From Bacteroidota bacterium (GTDB taxonomy: Bacteria; Bacteroidota; Bacteroidia; Flavobacteriales_D; Crocinitomicaceae): DNA of 64,000 nucleotides. The DNA lies in the NCBI GenBank assembly GCA_024280155.1, contig JAJRQQ010000106.1, forward strand, positions 1-64,000. The letters are read 5' to 3'. Shown piece by piece: positions 7,905 through 16,046 of the stretch (its first letter is position 1; each line of letters starts with the position of its first letter). A program made the translations under genes and the position numbers. Below the pieces are notes generated by a model, which did no database searches, had not been told where the DNA came from, and saw only the letters and a program-made list of their open reading frames with translations.

Positions 7905-9266
7905 ATGGCTAAGGTAAAATCTGCTTTTTTTTGTCAAAACTGTGGGCATGAAGCCCCAAAATGGTTAGGAAAATGTCCTTCTTGTAACGAATGGAATACA
8001 TTTGTTGAAGAAATCATTGAAAAACAGGTTCCACAAGTAGTTGCTTTTTCTAAATCGAAAAGTACAGCAACTCCAATGTCATTAAATGATATTAAGCCTC
8101 AAGAACACAATCGTATTCAACTCAATGATGCTGAAATTAACCGTGTTTTAGGCGGAGGGTTAGTCTTAGGTTCACTTGTATTATTCGGTGGAGAACCTGG
8201 TATTGGTAAATCTACTTTACTCTTACAAATGGCCGTTACCATGAAGGGTTTAAAAGTTCTTTACGTTTCTGGGGAAGAAAGCGAGCAACAAATAAAAATG
8301 CGTGCAGAAAGAATTGGCGGTTCGAATGATGAATGTTACATTCTTACCGAAACCAACATTCAAAACATCTTTAAGCAAGCCGAGAAAATACAACCTCAAG
8401 TACTTGTTATTGATTCTATACAAACACTTTTTTCTAATCAAATAGAAAGTTCACCGGGGAGTATTTCTCAAATTAGAGAAACCACAGCTCAATTGCTTCG
8501 TTATGCAAAACAAACGAATGTTCCTGTGTTTCTAATTGGTCACATTACCAAAGAAGGCTCTCTTGCTGGTCCGAAAGTATTGGAACACATGGTGGATGCA
8601 GTTCTGCAATTTGAAGGAGATCGGAATCACGTTTATCGATTACTTCGTTCCATTAAAAATCGTTTTGGTAGTACAAATGAATTGGGAATTTATGAAATGC
8701 TCGGAACAGGTTTACGACAAGTGGAAAATCCTTCTGAAATTCTCATCACAAATGCTGACGCAAGTTTAAGTGGTATTTCTATTGGTGCTACTTTAGAAGG
8801 AATGCGACCGATGTTAATAGAAGTCCAAGCACTTGTTAGCACAGCAGCATACGGAACACCTCAACGTTCTTCTACAGGGTTTGATAGTAAACGATTGAAT
8901 ATGTTATTGGCGGTGATGGAAAAACGCTGTGGATTTAAACTTGGAGCAAAAGATGTTTTCTTAAACATTGCTGGTGGAATAAAAGTCGATGACCCAGCGA
9001 TTGATTTAGCAGTTGTTGCAGCAGTACTTTCTTCGAATGCGGATATGCCAATTCCTAAAAACATTGCTCTTTCTGCAGAATTAGGACTTTCTGGAGAAGT
9101 GCGTCCGGTAAACCGTATCGATCAACGAATTTACGAAGCAGAAAAACTTGGCTTTGATAAAATCATTCTATCAACATACAACAAAGGAATTCAGCAATCG
9201 GACTATAAAATAGAATTGGTCATGTGTGGGAAAATTACGGAGGTTGTGAAAGCTTTGTTTACTTAA
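7905..9266 (+). CDS. radA: DNA repair protein RadA
   Basis: The 453-residue protein has the full RadA architecture: a C4 zinc finger (CQNCGHEAPKWLGKCPSC, about residues 10-27), a RecA-like ATPase with Walker A GEPGIGKST (about residues 95-103), the RadA-specific KNRFG motif (about residue 250) and a C-terminal Lon-protease-like domain (from about residue 285). RadA is a DNA-dependent ATPase that promotes branch migration of recombination intermediates. The length is normal. TATCTTTA at 7879-7886 resembles a -7 element. Its 3' end overlaps the convergent gene by 4 bases. Confidence 0.96.
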   Translation: MAKVKSAFFCQNCGHEAPKWLGKCPSCNEWNTFVEEIIEKQVPQVVAFSKSKSTATPMSLNDIKPQEHNRIQLNDAEINRVLGGGLVLGSLVLFGGEPGIGKSTLLLQMAVTMKGLKVLYVSGEESEQQIKMRAERIGGSNDECYILTETNIQNIFKQAEKIQPQVLVIDSIQTLFSNQIESSPGSISQIRETTAQLLRYAKQTNVPVFLIGHITKEGSLAGPKVLEHMVDAVLQFEGDRNHVYRLLRSIKNRFGSTNELGIYEMLGTGLRQVENPSEILITNADASLSGISIGATLEGMRPMLIEVQALVSTAAYGTPQRSSTGFDSKRLNMLLAVMEKRCGFKLGAKDVFLNIAGGIKVDDPAIDLAVVAAVLSSNADMPIPKNIALSAELGLSGEVRPVNRIDQRIYEAEKLGFDKIILSTYNKGIQQSDYKIELVMCGKITEVVKALFT

Positions 9267-10069
9267 AAAAACAAACTCAACCCCATCAATCCTATCGTTC
9301 CATCAATTAACCCTGCGCAATAAAAATCTCCTCTTTTTTCGTTCATCAGTAAAAGAAGAAACAACTGGATTATTATACTTATTACGAATAAAATATTTAT
9401 TCTTAAAGATGGCTCAATCGAGGTTATAATGAAAAAGAAAACGATGAGTAAGAGCACAGAAAGAATTTTAGCAAACTTTATCCCCATAATTTGAGGGATT
9501 GTTTTTTGGCTTGGAGAATCATATTTAATGTCTCGAATATCGAAAGGAATAGTTACCGCAAGAACGTAACAATAAAAAGCAAAAGTGTATTCCTGTCTAA
9601 AGGATACAATACTTTCATTTAATAAAGGAAATAGGATGAGAACAATCACCCACGATAAGGCAATTAAATGAATTTTTATAAAAGGCAATTCTCGCATGTT
9701 TCTCCCTTTTATCCTCACAACATAAAGAATAGAAATGCACCCTGTTAGAATAAATAAAAAATAGATTGTAGTAATATTTTGATCTAAAAAAAAGAACAAT
9801 CCTGTTGAGAATAAAGAACAAATAAACACAAATGCAATTAAAATTTTGTGATGAATTTTGACCCAGGTGAGCCATTCCGTTTCCTTATTTTCTTTCGCTT
9901 TAAATATTCGTTGTCCGTTATAAACCGCTAAAGTTGAGAAAAAAGAAAACAAACCGTATAGTACCCAATTTTCGATTTCTTGTTGGTAACAAAACCCTGC
10001 TGAAAGAAATCCAGCAGAAAAAGCGACGACTAAATTGGTATAAATAAGATAAGTCAAAAATCGCTTCAT
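9263..10069 (-). CDS. UbiA-like integral membrane protein
   Basis: The 268-residue protein is almost entirely transmembrane, with about 8-9 predicted segments. DIRDIKYDSPSQKTIP, in the second half, resembles the second Asp-rich motif of UbiA-type prenyltransferases. The first motif is represented by YNGQRIFKA and lacks the usual Asp pair, so it is a divergent member and the substrate cannot be named. It is the last gene of a leftward block, 11 bases after the GT9 gene. Quinone, haem or polyprenyl-lipid prenylation would be the family's usual chemistry; here that is inference. Confidence 0.6.
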   Translation of the reverse strand: MKRFLTYLIYTNLVVAFSAGFLSAGFCYQQEIENWVLYGLFSFFSTLAVYNGQRIFKAKENKETEWLTWVKIHHKILIAFVFICSLFSTGLFFFLDQNITTIYFLFILTGCISILYVVRIKGRNMRELPFIKIHLIALSWVIVLILFPLLNESIVSFRQEYTFAFYCYVLAVTIPFDIRDIKYDSPSQKTIPQIMGIKFAKILSVLLLIVFFFIITSIEPSLRINILFVISIIIQLFLLLLMNEKRGDFYCAGLIDGTIGLMGLSLFF

Positions 10070-10080
10070 CTTCTTTGAGT

Positions 10081-11076
10081 TTATATCAGTTGTTTCTCAA
10101 CAGCATTAACTTTTATGTCTAAAATACAATCGCAATCCTGTCCTTTTTTACAATTCTCACAATCTTCCTCATTTACGATAATGTGTACATTTTTCCCCAA
10201 TGCTTTCCATCTTCCTGGGTGAATCGGGCGTTTCGGAGAATACAACCCTACCGTATTCACACCATAATATCCTGCGATGTGCAATGGTCCGGTTGAACAA
10301 GCCACTAAATTCTTCGATTGGCTAATCAAAACCATCAATTGCTCGAGCGTTAGTTTTCCTGTTGTGTCTATGATATTTTTATGCGATGGAATATGCCCTC
10401 TAATTTGCGCGCCCTCTGCGTCCGTTCCTGTAAACACCACTGTTTCTCCTTTATTTGCATAGCGGCTAGCCAATTCCATGTATTTCTCCAACGGCCATTC
10501 TTTTGCACTTCCTTGCGATTTTGGATGAAGAATTGTTACCCCTTTTAAATTTTTAAATTCTTTGGGTAATTCTACCGATGGTACTTTAAAATATTTAGTT
10601 GTTTCAATAATTTCTTCTAAAGAAGGTAATTTTTTCAGTCCAAACGGGCGCAATAATTCATGATTCAGCTGAGCTTCATGTAAATTAGATTTTCTTCGCG
10701 TAAAATTTGGACGGTAATTACACGTCAACAAATGATACGAACGATGAGAGGTTCCTACACGTGCTTCTAGTTTTGCTTTTTTTGCAAGAGAAGCGATTTC
10801 TTTATCTGGAAAAACGTGAATAATTGCATCTGCATTAATCGCTCTGAAATTTTCAATTTTTTCTGCTTTTGGAACGTTGATAAAGTCATTCCAATCTACG
10901 TATTCATCCACTAATTCGTACATTTCTACGATAGGACGAGTATATCCTTTTCCTAAAAAAACAATTTTAACCGTTGGAAAAGCATTCTTCAACCAAGCGC
11001 AAATTGGGAGCGTTAAAAGTACGTCGCCGATACTATCCGTTCGACTTATAATAACCGTTTTATTATCTAAATTCAT
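10081..11076 (-). CDS. Glycosyltransferase family 9 (heptosyltransferase-like)
   Basis: The 331-residue protein shows GT9 signatures: an N-terminal RTDSIGDVLLTLP and a C-terminal nucleotide-sugar site CSTGPLHIAGYYGVNTVGLY followed by HPGRW. GT9 enzymes add heptose or related sugars to the LPS inner core at the cytoplasmic face. A cysteine cluster (CENCKKGQDCDC) near the C-terminus is typical of the Bacteroidota branch. Its start overlaps the stop of the upstream GT2 gene by 4 bases, so the two are translationally coupled and probably act in the same LPS core pathway. Confidence 0.85.
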   Translation of the reverse strand: MNLDNKTVIISRTDSIGDVLLTLPICAWLKNAFPTVKIVFLGKGYTRPIVEMYELVDEYVDWNDFINVPKAEKIENFRAINADAIIHVFPDKEIASLAKKAKLEARVGTSHRSYHLLTCNYRPNFTRRKSNLHEAQLNHELLRPFGLKKLPSLEEIIETTKYFKVPSVELPKEFKNLKGVTILHPKSQGSAKEWPLEKYMELASRYANKGETVVFTGTDAEGAQIRGHIPSHKNIIDTTGKLTLEQLMVLISQSKNLVACSTGPLHIAGYYGVNTVGLYSPKRPIHPGRWKALGKNVHIIVNEEDCENCKKGQDCDCILDIKVNAVEKQLI

Positions 11077-11828
11077 TTTAATTCTTTGTTTAATCTTCTC
11101 AATTCTTTGTATTTAAACACATTTGATTGAGCACTAATTTGGGCAATTTTAAATCCTTGCCATCCATCTAAAAAACCTAATTTTATAATGTACATTCCCA
11201 CAAAACGAGCAAATCCACTTAAATAAGGTTTTAAAATAGATGCTTTCTTGCCTGCTTTGTTCATTTTCTGTGCAGTAAGTGTAGAATATTTGTCTGCACG
11301 TTGACGGTGATCAACGTAATCATAGTAAGAAAAATGATTCAGGTGACCTTCTAATAATTTAATTTCAAGGTTTTGGGGATACGATAATTCTTCGTGAACA
11401 AATTCACCTTCCCATTGACATCCTTTTTTGGGAAATAAACGCAATTTTACATCAGGATACCAGCCAGAATGTTTAATCCATTTTCCACAATAATTTGTCA
11501 AACGATTAACAGTATAGAGTTGTGGGTTTTTCTCTTTTTTTACTTCTAAGATTGATTTCTCAAGCGTTTCATCCAATTCTTCATCTGCATCAATAGAAAG
11601 AATGTAATCGAATTTTGCTAAAGAGTTTAGATAATTTTTACTTGCAGAATATCCTTCCCATTTTCTTTGCACAAAACGTACATCAAATTTTTTGCAAATA
11701 GCTTCGGTTTTGTCATTAGAGAATGAATCCAAGACAATGATTTCATCTGAGACTTTTTGCAAAGAAAGAATACACCTTTCAATATTCCGTTCTTCGTTAA
11801 GTGTTATTATTGTTGAAGAAACCTTCAT
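11073..11828 (-). CDS. Glycosyltransferase family 2, LPS core type (WaaE/KdtX-like)
   Basis: The 251-residue GT-A fold protein begins with SSTIITLNEERNIERC and carries the metal/nucleotide DxD-type motif SIDADEEL (about residues 93-100), followed by the motif region around GKWIKHSGWYPDVKLRLFP typical of the WaaE/KdtX group. These enzymes transfer glucose or a similar sugar to the LPS inner core. It overlaps the upstream DUF4837 gene by 4 bases and the downstream GT9 gene by 4 bases, forming a tightly coupled envelope operon. The exact acceptor is not derivable from sequence. Confidence 0.85.
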   Translation of the reverse strand: MKVSSTIITLNEERNIERCILSLQKVSDEIIVLDSFSNDKTEAICKKFDVRFVQRKWEGYSASKNYLNSLAKFDYILSIDADEELDETLEKSILEVKKEKNPQLYTVNRLTNYCGKWIKHSGWYPDVKLRLFPKKGCQWEGEFVHEELSYPQNLEIKLLEGHLNHFSYYDYVDHRQRADKYSTLTAQKMNKAGKKASILKPYLSGFARFVGMYIIKLGFLDGWQGFKIAQISAQSNVFKYKELRRLNKELK

Positions 11829-12886
11829 TCTACCAATTTAACACTTCTTAAAACGGCTTCAACTTCACGTATTGCATGTGTCCAAGTTGTGGTTGCAGGT
11901 GCGTCCACATAACCACTAATACAAATCAGTTTCTTTCTCTTTGGATGCACAAAATGAAAAGCCCAAAAAGCTCCACCTGTTCCAAATTTTTGTCTTCCTT
12001 TAAAAACAAACATTCCTCTCATTTCATAACCATCAACATTATAAATACTCGAAATTGTATTCCCTTCTGGGTAAACAATTTCATTGTATTGCGTTCCCAT
12101 ATACATTCCTTCAATCTCTGATGGTGCGTTATAGCGCAACATGGTATCACGTGCTTTTAATAGTGTTTCGAAATCAAACTGCGAAGAATCTTTGTATTCA
12201 TATTGATAAATCATTACGCCTGAAAAAATAGCCCCAACATCTTCACTTACTCCAACAAATTCAATTGGTCGTGAAGCATCAGGAAACGCTACACGGTAAA
12301 AATTAGGGCGTTTTGTAACTAACTTAGAACCCGAAGGAAGTGAAATATCAATTCCAAAATTATTCTGAATTGCTTTATTGGTTACTGTTGGCTTATGTCT
12401 TTTAAAGTTATTCAATAATCTTCTCCAAGAAGCTTCATCAAACTCATCATGCACTTTCCCTAAGCCCTTTCGGCAAGTCTCAATCAATTGATTATAGTCT
12501 TTCCCTGTTACATCAATGACCAATTGTCCTTTTGCCCAAACATCTGTTCTTTTTTCTATTTTACCATATTCTCCGGAATATTTTGGGTCTATATTTAAAA
12601 AAAGTGTATTTCTAAACCTTTTTACACCTTCTGTAAAGTGTTTTGGTGTCCGGTGAGTTAAATTAAATGTTGGAACATCTGGGAAATAAGGCAAAATAAA
12701 TTTTACTAATTGAGAATCGAGGGTTTCTTGTATAGGAGAATCCCAAATTGCCTGGTCACAAACCACTAAAATTTCACCAACTTTACCGGTTACAGACATA
12801 CCTTCTGTGGTTGTTCTACCTGTTTCACATTGTGTAAAAAGAAATGCAAACACAAGGGGAAATATAAAAATGTAAATTGTTTTCAT
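11825..12886 (-). CDS. DUF4837 family lipoprotein
   Basis: The 353-residue protein has a hydrophobic leader ending FLFTQC, compatible with a relaxed Bacteroidota lipobox with Cys about residue 20. The body carries DUF4837 features: VGEILVVCDQAIWDSP after the leader, a central FGIDISLPSG and a C-terminal FWAFHFVHPKRKKLICISGYVDAP. The family is Bacteroidota-specific and of unknown function. The gene is coupled by a 4-base overlap to the GT2 gene, which hints at an envelope-related role. The start is the ATG directly ahead of the leader. Confidence 0.8.
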   Translation of the reverse strand: MKTIYIFIFPLVFAFLFTQCETGRTTTEGMSVTGKVGEILVVCDQAIWDSPIQETLDSQLVKFILPYFPDVPTFNLTHRTPKHFTEGVKRFRNTLFLNIDPKYSGEYGKIEKRTDVWAKGQLVIDVTGKDYNQLIETCRKGLGKVHDEFDEASWRRLLNNFKRHKPTVTNKAIQNNFGIDISLPSGSKLVTKRPNFYRVAFPDASRPIEFVGVSEDVGAIFSGVMIYQYEYKDSSQFDFETLLKARDTMLRYNAPSEIEGMYMGTQYNEIVYPEGNTISSIYNVDGYEMRGMFVFKGRQKFGTGGAFWAFHFVHPKRKKLICISGYVDAPATTTWTHAIREVEAVLRSVKLVE

Positions 12887-12932
12887 TGCGAATTATTTTA
12901 TTGAATCCCGAACTATCAAAAATCAAGCAAAT

Positions 12933-14375
12933 TTATTTCACTCTAATTTTTTGTCCGATACTTAATCGACTAATATTGATTCTTGGATTCAATCTTTTCA
13001 ATTGAGATTGAGATAGTCTGTGGCGTTGGGCAATTTTTCCAAAAGTATCTCCTTTACGAACAGAATAATATTTTTTACCTCCTGTCGGAGTAGGTGTTGT
13101 TCGAGTGGTTGTTGTTGGAACTCCTTTCTTTACTTTTAATCGTTGTCCAACATATATTTTGGTAGAATGTAAACCATTCATTCGTTGAATTGTAGAAACC
13201 GTTGTTTTGTACTTCTTAGCAATCGTACCCAATGTTTCTCCAGATTTCACTTTATGGTATTGAAAACTTTTAGCCGTTGTAGAAGGTTTTGTAGATGTTG
13301 AGTGAGTTGATCGATTACCAACATAATCTTTCGATTCAATTGTAAATAAACTGTCTTGTTTTTCAATCAACAATCCAATTTTAGGCATTGGTAAAGTAAC
13401 ACATTGTGCCTCAATTGTTTTTGGGATATATTGTTTTTTATAAATCGGATTTAAGCGTTCAATTTCTTCCAACTCCATATCTATCACTTGCGCAATTGAA
13501 GAAAAATGTACCCCTTTATTAAAACACATTGTGTCCAATTGAATGTATCGAATTGGTGCTTCCATTGGAATAATATTGTGTTCTGCGTGATACGTTAAAA
13601 GATATGCCGCAGCAATAAAATTAGGTACATATCCTTGTGTTTCTCTCGGCAAGAATGGGCGAACTTCCCAATACGTTAATTTATTTCCAGAACGACGAAT
13701 TGCTTTATTTACATTTCCAGGTCCTGCATTATATGCAGCTAAAGCAAGGTTCCAGTCGCCATAAATATCGTGTAATTTTTTTAAGTAACGACAAGCCGCA
13801 TCAGTTGCCATTTCAGGATCCATTCGCTCATCGATGTAAGAATTCTGTGTCAATCCATACATTCTTCCTGTTGCATACATGAATTGCCACAATCCAAGCG
13901 CTCCAGCTCTCGATTTTACCTGCGGTCTCAATCCACTTTCAATTACAGCTAAATATTTTAATTCTAGCGGCATATTATATTCAGATAATTTTGCTTCAAA
14001 TAAATCAAAATATAATTTCGAACGACCTAAAACTACTCTTGTAAAACCTCTTCTTTTTCGAGCAAAGAATTTAATTACTTTTAAAGTTTGCTCATTGCAG
14101 TCCAAATGAAAAGGGCTCATTTCATTCATTTCTGACAAACGTGCGCAATAAACAGAGTCGGAAAAAACAGGAACAGAATCTTGCTCATAATTTAAAGCAT
14201 CGATAATTGAATCGTAATTTCCTTCTGGAGAATATTCTGCATAGAAATAATCTAAACTTTGCTCAATTGTACTAATAATACGCACACTTTCAAGACTATC
14301 TTGATTCGATAAATCATCTTGTGCTACTGCAAAAAAAGAAGATAAAAAAAGTACTATGAGTCCAACTAATTTCAT
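12933..14375 (-). CDS. Membrane-associated lytic murein transglycosylase with LysM repeats (MltD-like)
   Basis: A signal peptide (ending SSFFAVAQ) is followed by an SLT catalytic domain whose Glu lies in LKYLAVIESGLRPQVKS, with the companion motifs GALGLWQFMYATGRMYGL and AYNAGPGNV. Two C-terminal LysM domains (YHKVKSGETLGTIAKKYKT and YYSVRKGDTFGKIAQRHRL) bind peptidoglycan. The enzyme cleaves the MurNAc-GlcNAc bond to form 1,6-anhydro ends during wall remodelling. The 480-residue length is normal for a Bacteroidota MltD. It starts 2 bases after the stop of gatA, so the two are cotranscribed although functionally unrelated. Confidence 0.93.
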   Translation of the reverse strand: MKLVGLIVLFLSSFFAVAQDDLSNQDSLESVRIISTIEQSLDYFYAEYSPEGNYDSIIDALNYEQDSVPVFSDSVYCARLSEMNEMSPFHLDCNEQTLKVIKFFARKRRGFTRVVLGRSKLYFDLFEAKLSEYNMPLELKYLAVIESGLRPQVKSRAGALGLWQFMYATGRMYGLTQNSYIDERMDPEMATDAACRYLKKLHDIYGDWNLALAAYNAGPGNVNKAIRRSGNKLTYWEVRPFLPRETQGYVPNFIAAAYLLTYHAEHNIIPMEAPIRYIQLDTMCFNKGVHFSSIAQVIDMELEEIERLNPIYKKQYIPKTIEAQCVTLPMPKIGLLIEKQDSLFTIESKDYVGNRSTHSTSTKPSTTAKSFQYHKVKSGETLGTIAKKYKTTVSTIQRMNGLHSTKIYVGQRLKVKKGVPTTTTRTTPTPTGGKKYYSVRKGDTFGKIAQRHRLSQSQLKRLNPRINISRLSIGQKIRVK

Positions 14376-14377
14376 TT

Positions 14378-15784
14378 TTATAATTTTTCTAAAATTCTTG
14401 AAAAGTTAAACATTTTCTTTTCTTCAAAGTGGTCTGCCATAACTTGTAAACCAAAAGGAAGTCCGTTACTATGTTTCCCTAAAGGAATTGAAATTGCAGG
14501 ATTTCCCGTTAAATTGGCATGAACCGTATAAATATCTTGCAAATACATTGCAATTGGATCTTTTACGTCGTTTAATTTGAAAGCTGTTGTAGGTGTTGTT
14601 GGCAAAAGAATTAAATCATACTCTTTGAAAATATCATTTGTTTTGTTTTGCAGCACACGACGCACTTTTTGACCTTTGGTGTAGTACGCATCATAATACC
14701 CGTGAGAAAGTACAAAAGTTCCAGCCATAATTCTACGTTTCACTTCTTCACCAAAACCTTCACTTCTCGATTTTTTATATGTTTCTTCAACACCGACAGC
14801 ATTAGGGCTTCTATACCCATAATGCACACCATCAAAACGCGACAAGTTTGAAGAAGCTTCTGCGGTTGTCAACACATAATATGCGGGTACCATATAATCC
14901 AAATAAGGAAAAGAAACGGAGTCAACAGAATGACCTTGTTTTTTTAAATTATCAATTGTTGTTTGAAGTTTTATTTTAATCTCTTCATCCAAACCTTCTG
15001 TATCAAAACTTTCTTGGAGAACAGCTATTTTTAAATTGGATAAATTTTCTTTTTCTGAATAGTTCTCAACAGGTTTTGTTGAAACTGTGCCATCAAATTC
15101 ATCTTCTCCAGCCATAACTTCGAGAAGTAGAGCTGCATCATCAATTGAATTTGTAAACGGCCCTATTTGGTCAAAAGAGGAAGCGTAAGCAATTAAACCA
15201 TAACGACTAATTCGACCGTAAGTTGGTTTAAAACCATAAGTTCCTGTAAAACTAGCAGGTTGACGAATTGAACCTCCCGTATCACTTCCTAAAGAAGCTG
15301 TGCACATTCCTGCAGCAACTGCAGATGCAGAGCCACCCGAAGAACCACCGGGAACATATTCTGAATTGATTGGGTTAAGAACAGGACCATTCGAAGAATT
15401 CTCATTTGAACTACCCATTGCAAATTCATCGCAATTTAAACGACCGATGATAATTGCATCTTCATCAATTAGACGTTGTACAGCCGTTGCTGTATAAATG
15501 GATTCAAAGCCTTCCAGTATTTTCGAAGAAGCAGAAACCTTGTGATTTTTATAGCAAAGATTGTCTTTTAAACCAATGACCATTCCGGCTAGTTTACCAG
15601 CGGTACCATTACTTATTTTTTCATCAACTAATTGAGCTTGTTCTTTTGCCGAAATTTCAAAAACTTCTAAAAAAATATTTAGACCTTTCTGTTTTTCTAT
15701 GGCATTAAGATAACCTTCAAGAATACTCATAACAGTATCCCCTGAAGAAATAGCATTCTTTACTTCAGCAAATGTTCTCAACAT
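14378..15784 (-). CDS. gatA: Asp-tRNA(Asn)/Glu-tRNA(Gln) amidotransferase subunit A
   Basis: This 468-residue amidase-signature protein carries the catalytic Lys in VIGLKDNLCYKNHKVSASS and the Ser-cisSer-Lys loop region PGGSSGGSASAVAAG plus GSDTGGSIRQPASFTGTYG. GatA hydrolyses glutamine and, with GatB and GatC, transamidates mischarged Glu-tRNA(Gln) or Asp-tRNA(Asn). gatB and gatC are not in the window, which is common when the gat genes are dispersed. It begins 9 bases after the stop of tatA and is followed by the transglycosylase gene. Confidence 0.95.
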   Translation of the reverse strand: MLRTFAEVKNAISSGDTVMSILEGYLNAIEKQKGLNIFLEVFEISAKEQAQLVDEKISNGTAGKLAGMVIGLKDNLCYKNHKVSASSKILEGFESIYTATAVQRLIDEDAIIIGRLNCDEFAMGSSNENSSNGPVLNPINSEYVPGGSSGGSASAVAAGMCTASLGSDTGGSIRQPASFTGTYGFKPTYGRISRYGLIAYASSFDQIGPFTNSIDDAALLLEVMAGEDEFDGTVSTKPVENYSEKENLSNLKIAVLQESFDTEGLDEEIKIKLQTTIDNLKKQGHSVDSVSFPYLDYMVPAYYVLTTAEASSNLSRFDGVHYGYRSPNAVGVEETYKKSRSEGFGEEVKRRIMAGTFVLSHGYYDAYYTKGQKVRRVLQNKTNDIFKEYDLILLPTTPTTAFKLNDVKDPIAMYLQDIYTVHANLTGNPAISIPLGKHSNGLPFGLQVMADHFEEKKMFNFSRILEKL

Positions 15785-15793
15785 TTATATGTC

Positions 15794-15982
15794 TTATTTT
15801 TTTTCTTCAGAATCCTCTTTCTCTTCTGGTTTAGCAGAAGCATCTTTGAATTCTTTTACTCCCTTACCTAATCCCTTCATTAATTCTGGAATTTTCTTTC
15901 CTCCAAATAAAAGAAGAACAATCACCAAAATTAAGATGATTTGAGGAGCTCCTAACATTCCTGCTTGTGTAATATTTTCCAT
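15794..15982 (-). CDS. tatA: Sec-independent protein translocase TatA
   Basis: This 62-residue protein has one N-terminal transmembrane helix ([19 protein letters not shown], including the FGxxKxPEL signature), an amphipathic helix ([14 protein letters not shown]) and a charged acidic/basic tail. That is the complete TatA pattern: it oligomerises with TatC to pass folded, twin-arginine proteins across the inner membrane. tatC is not nearby. A -7 element TAACTTTG lies about 20 bases upstream on the minus strand, so this gene probably heads the tatA-gatA-transglycosylase transcript. Confidence 0.93.
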   Translation of the reverse strand: MENITQAGMLGAPQIILILVIVLLLFGGKKIPELMKGLGKGVKEFKDASAKPEEKEDSEEKK

Positions 15983-16001
15983 TTTACATCTATTTATTCA
16001 A

Positions 16002-16009
16002 CAAAGTTA
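16002..16009 (-). promoter_or_regulatory. -7 promoter element TAACTTTG ahead of tatA
   Basis: Read on the minus strand this is TAACTTTG, a match to TAnnTTTG, 20 bases before the tatA ATG. No TTG is found at exactly 19 bases upstream. Confidence 0.45.
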
Positions 16010-16046
16010 AAACAATCTCTCATTTAACTTTGTTGCATTAAAGAAC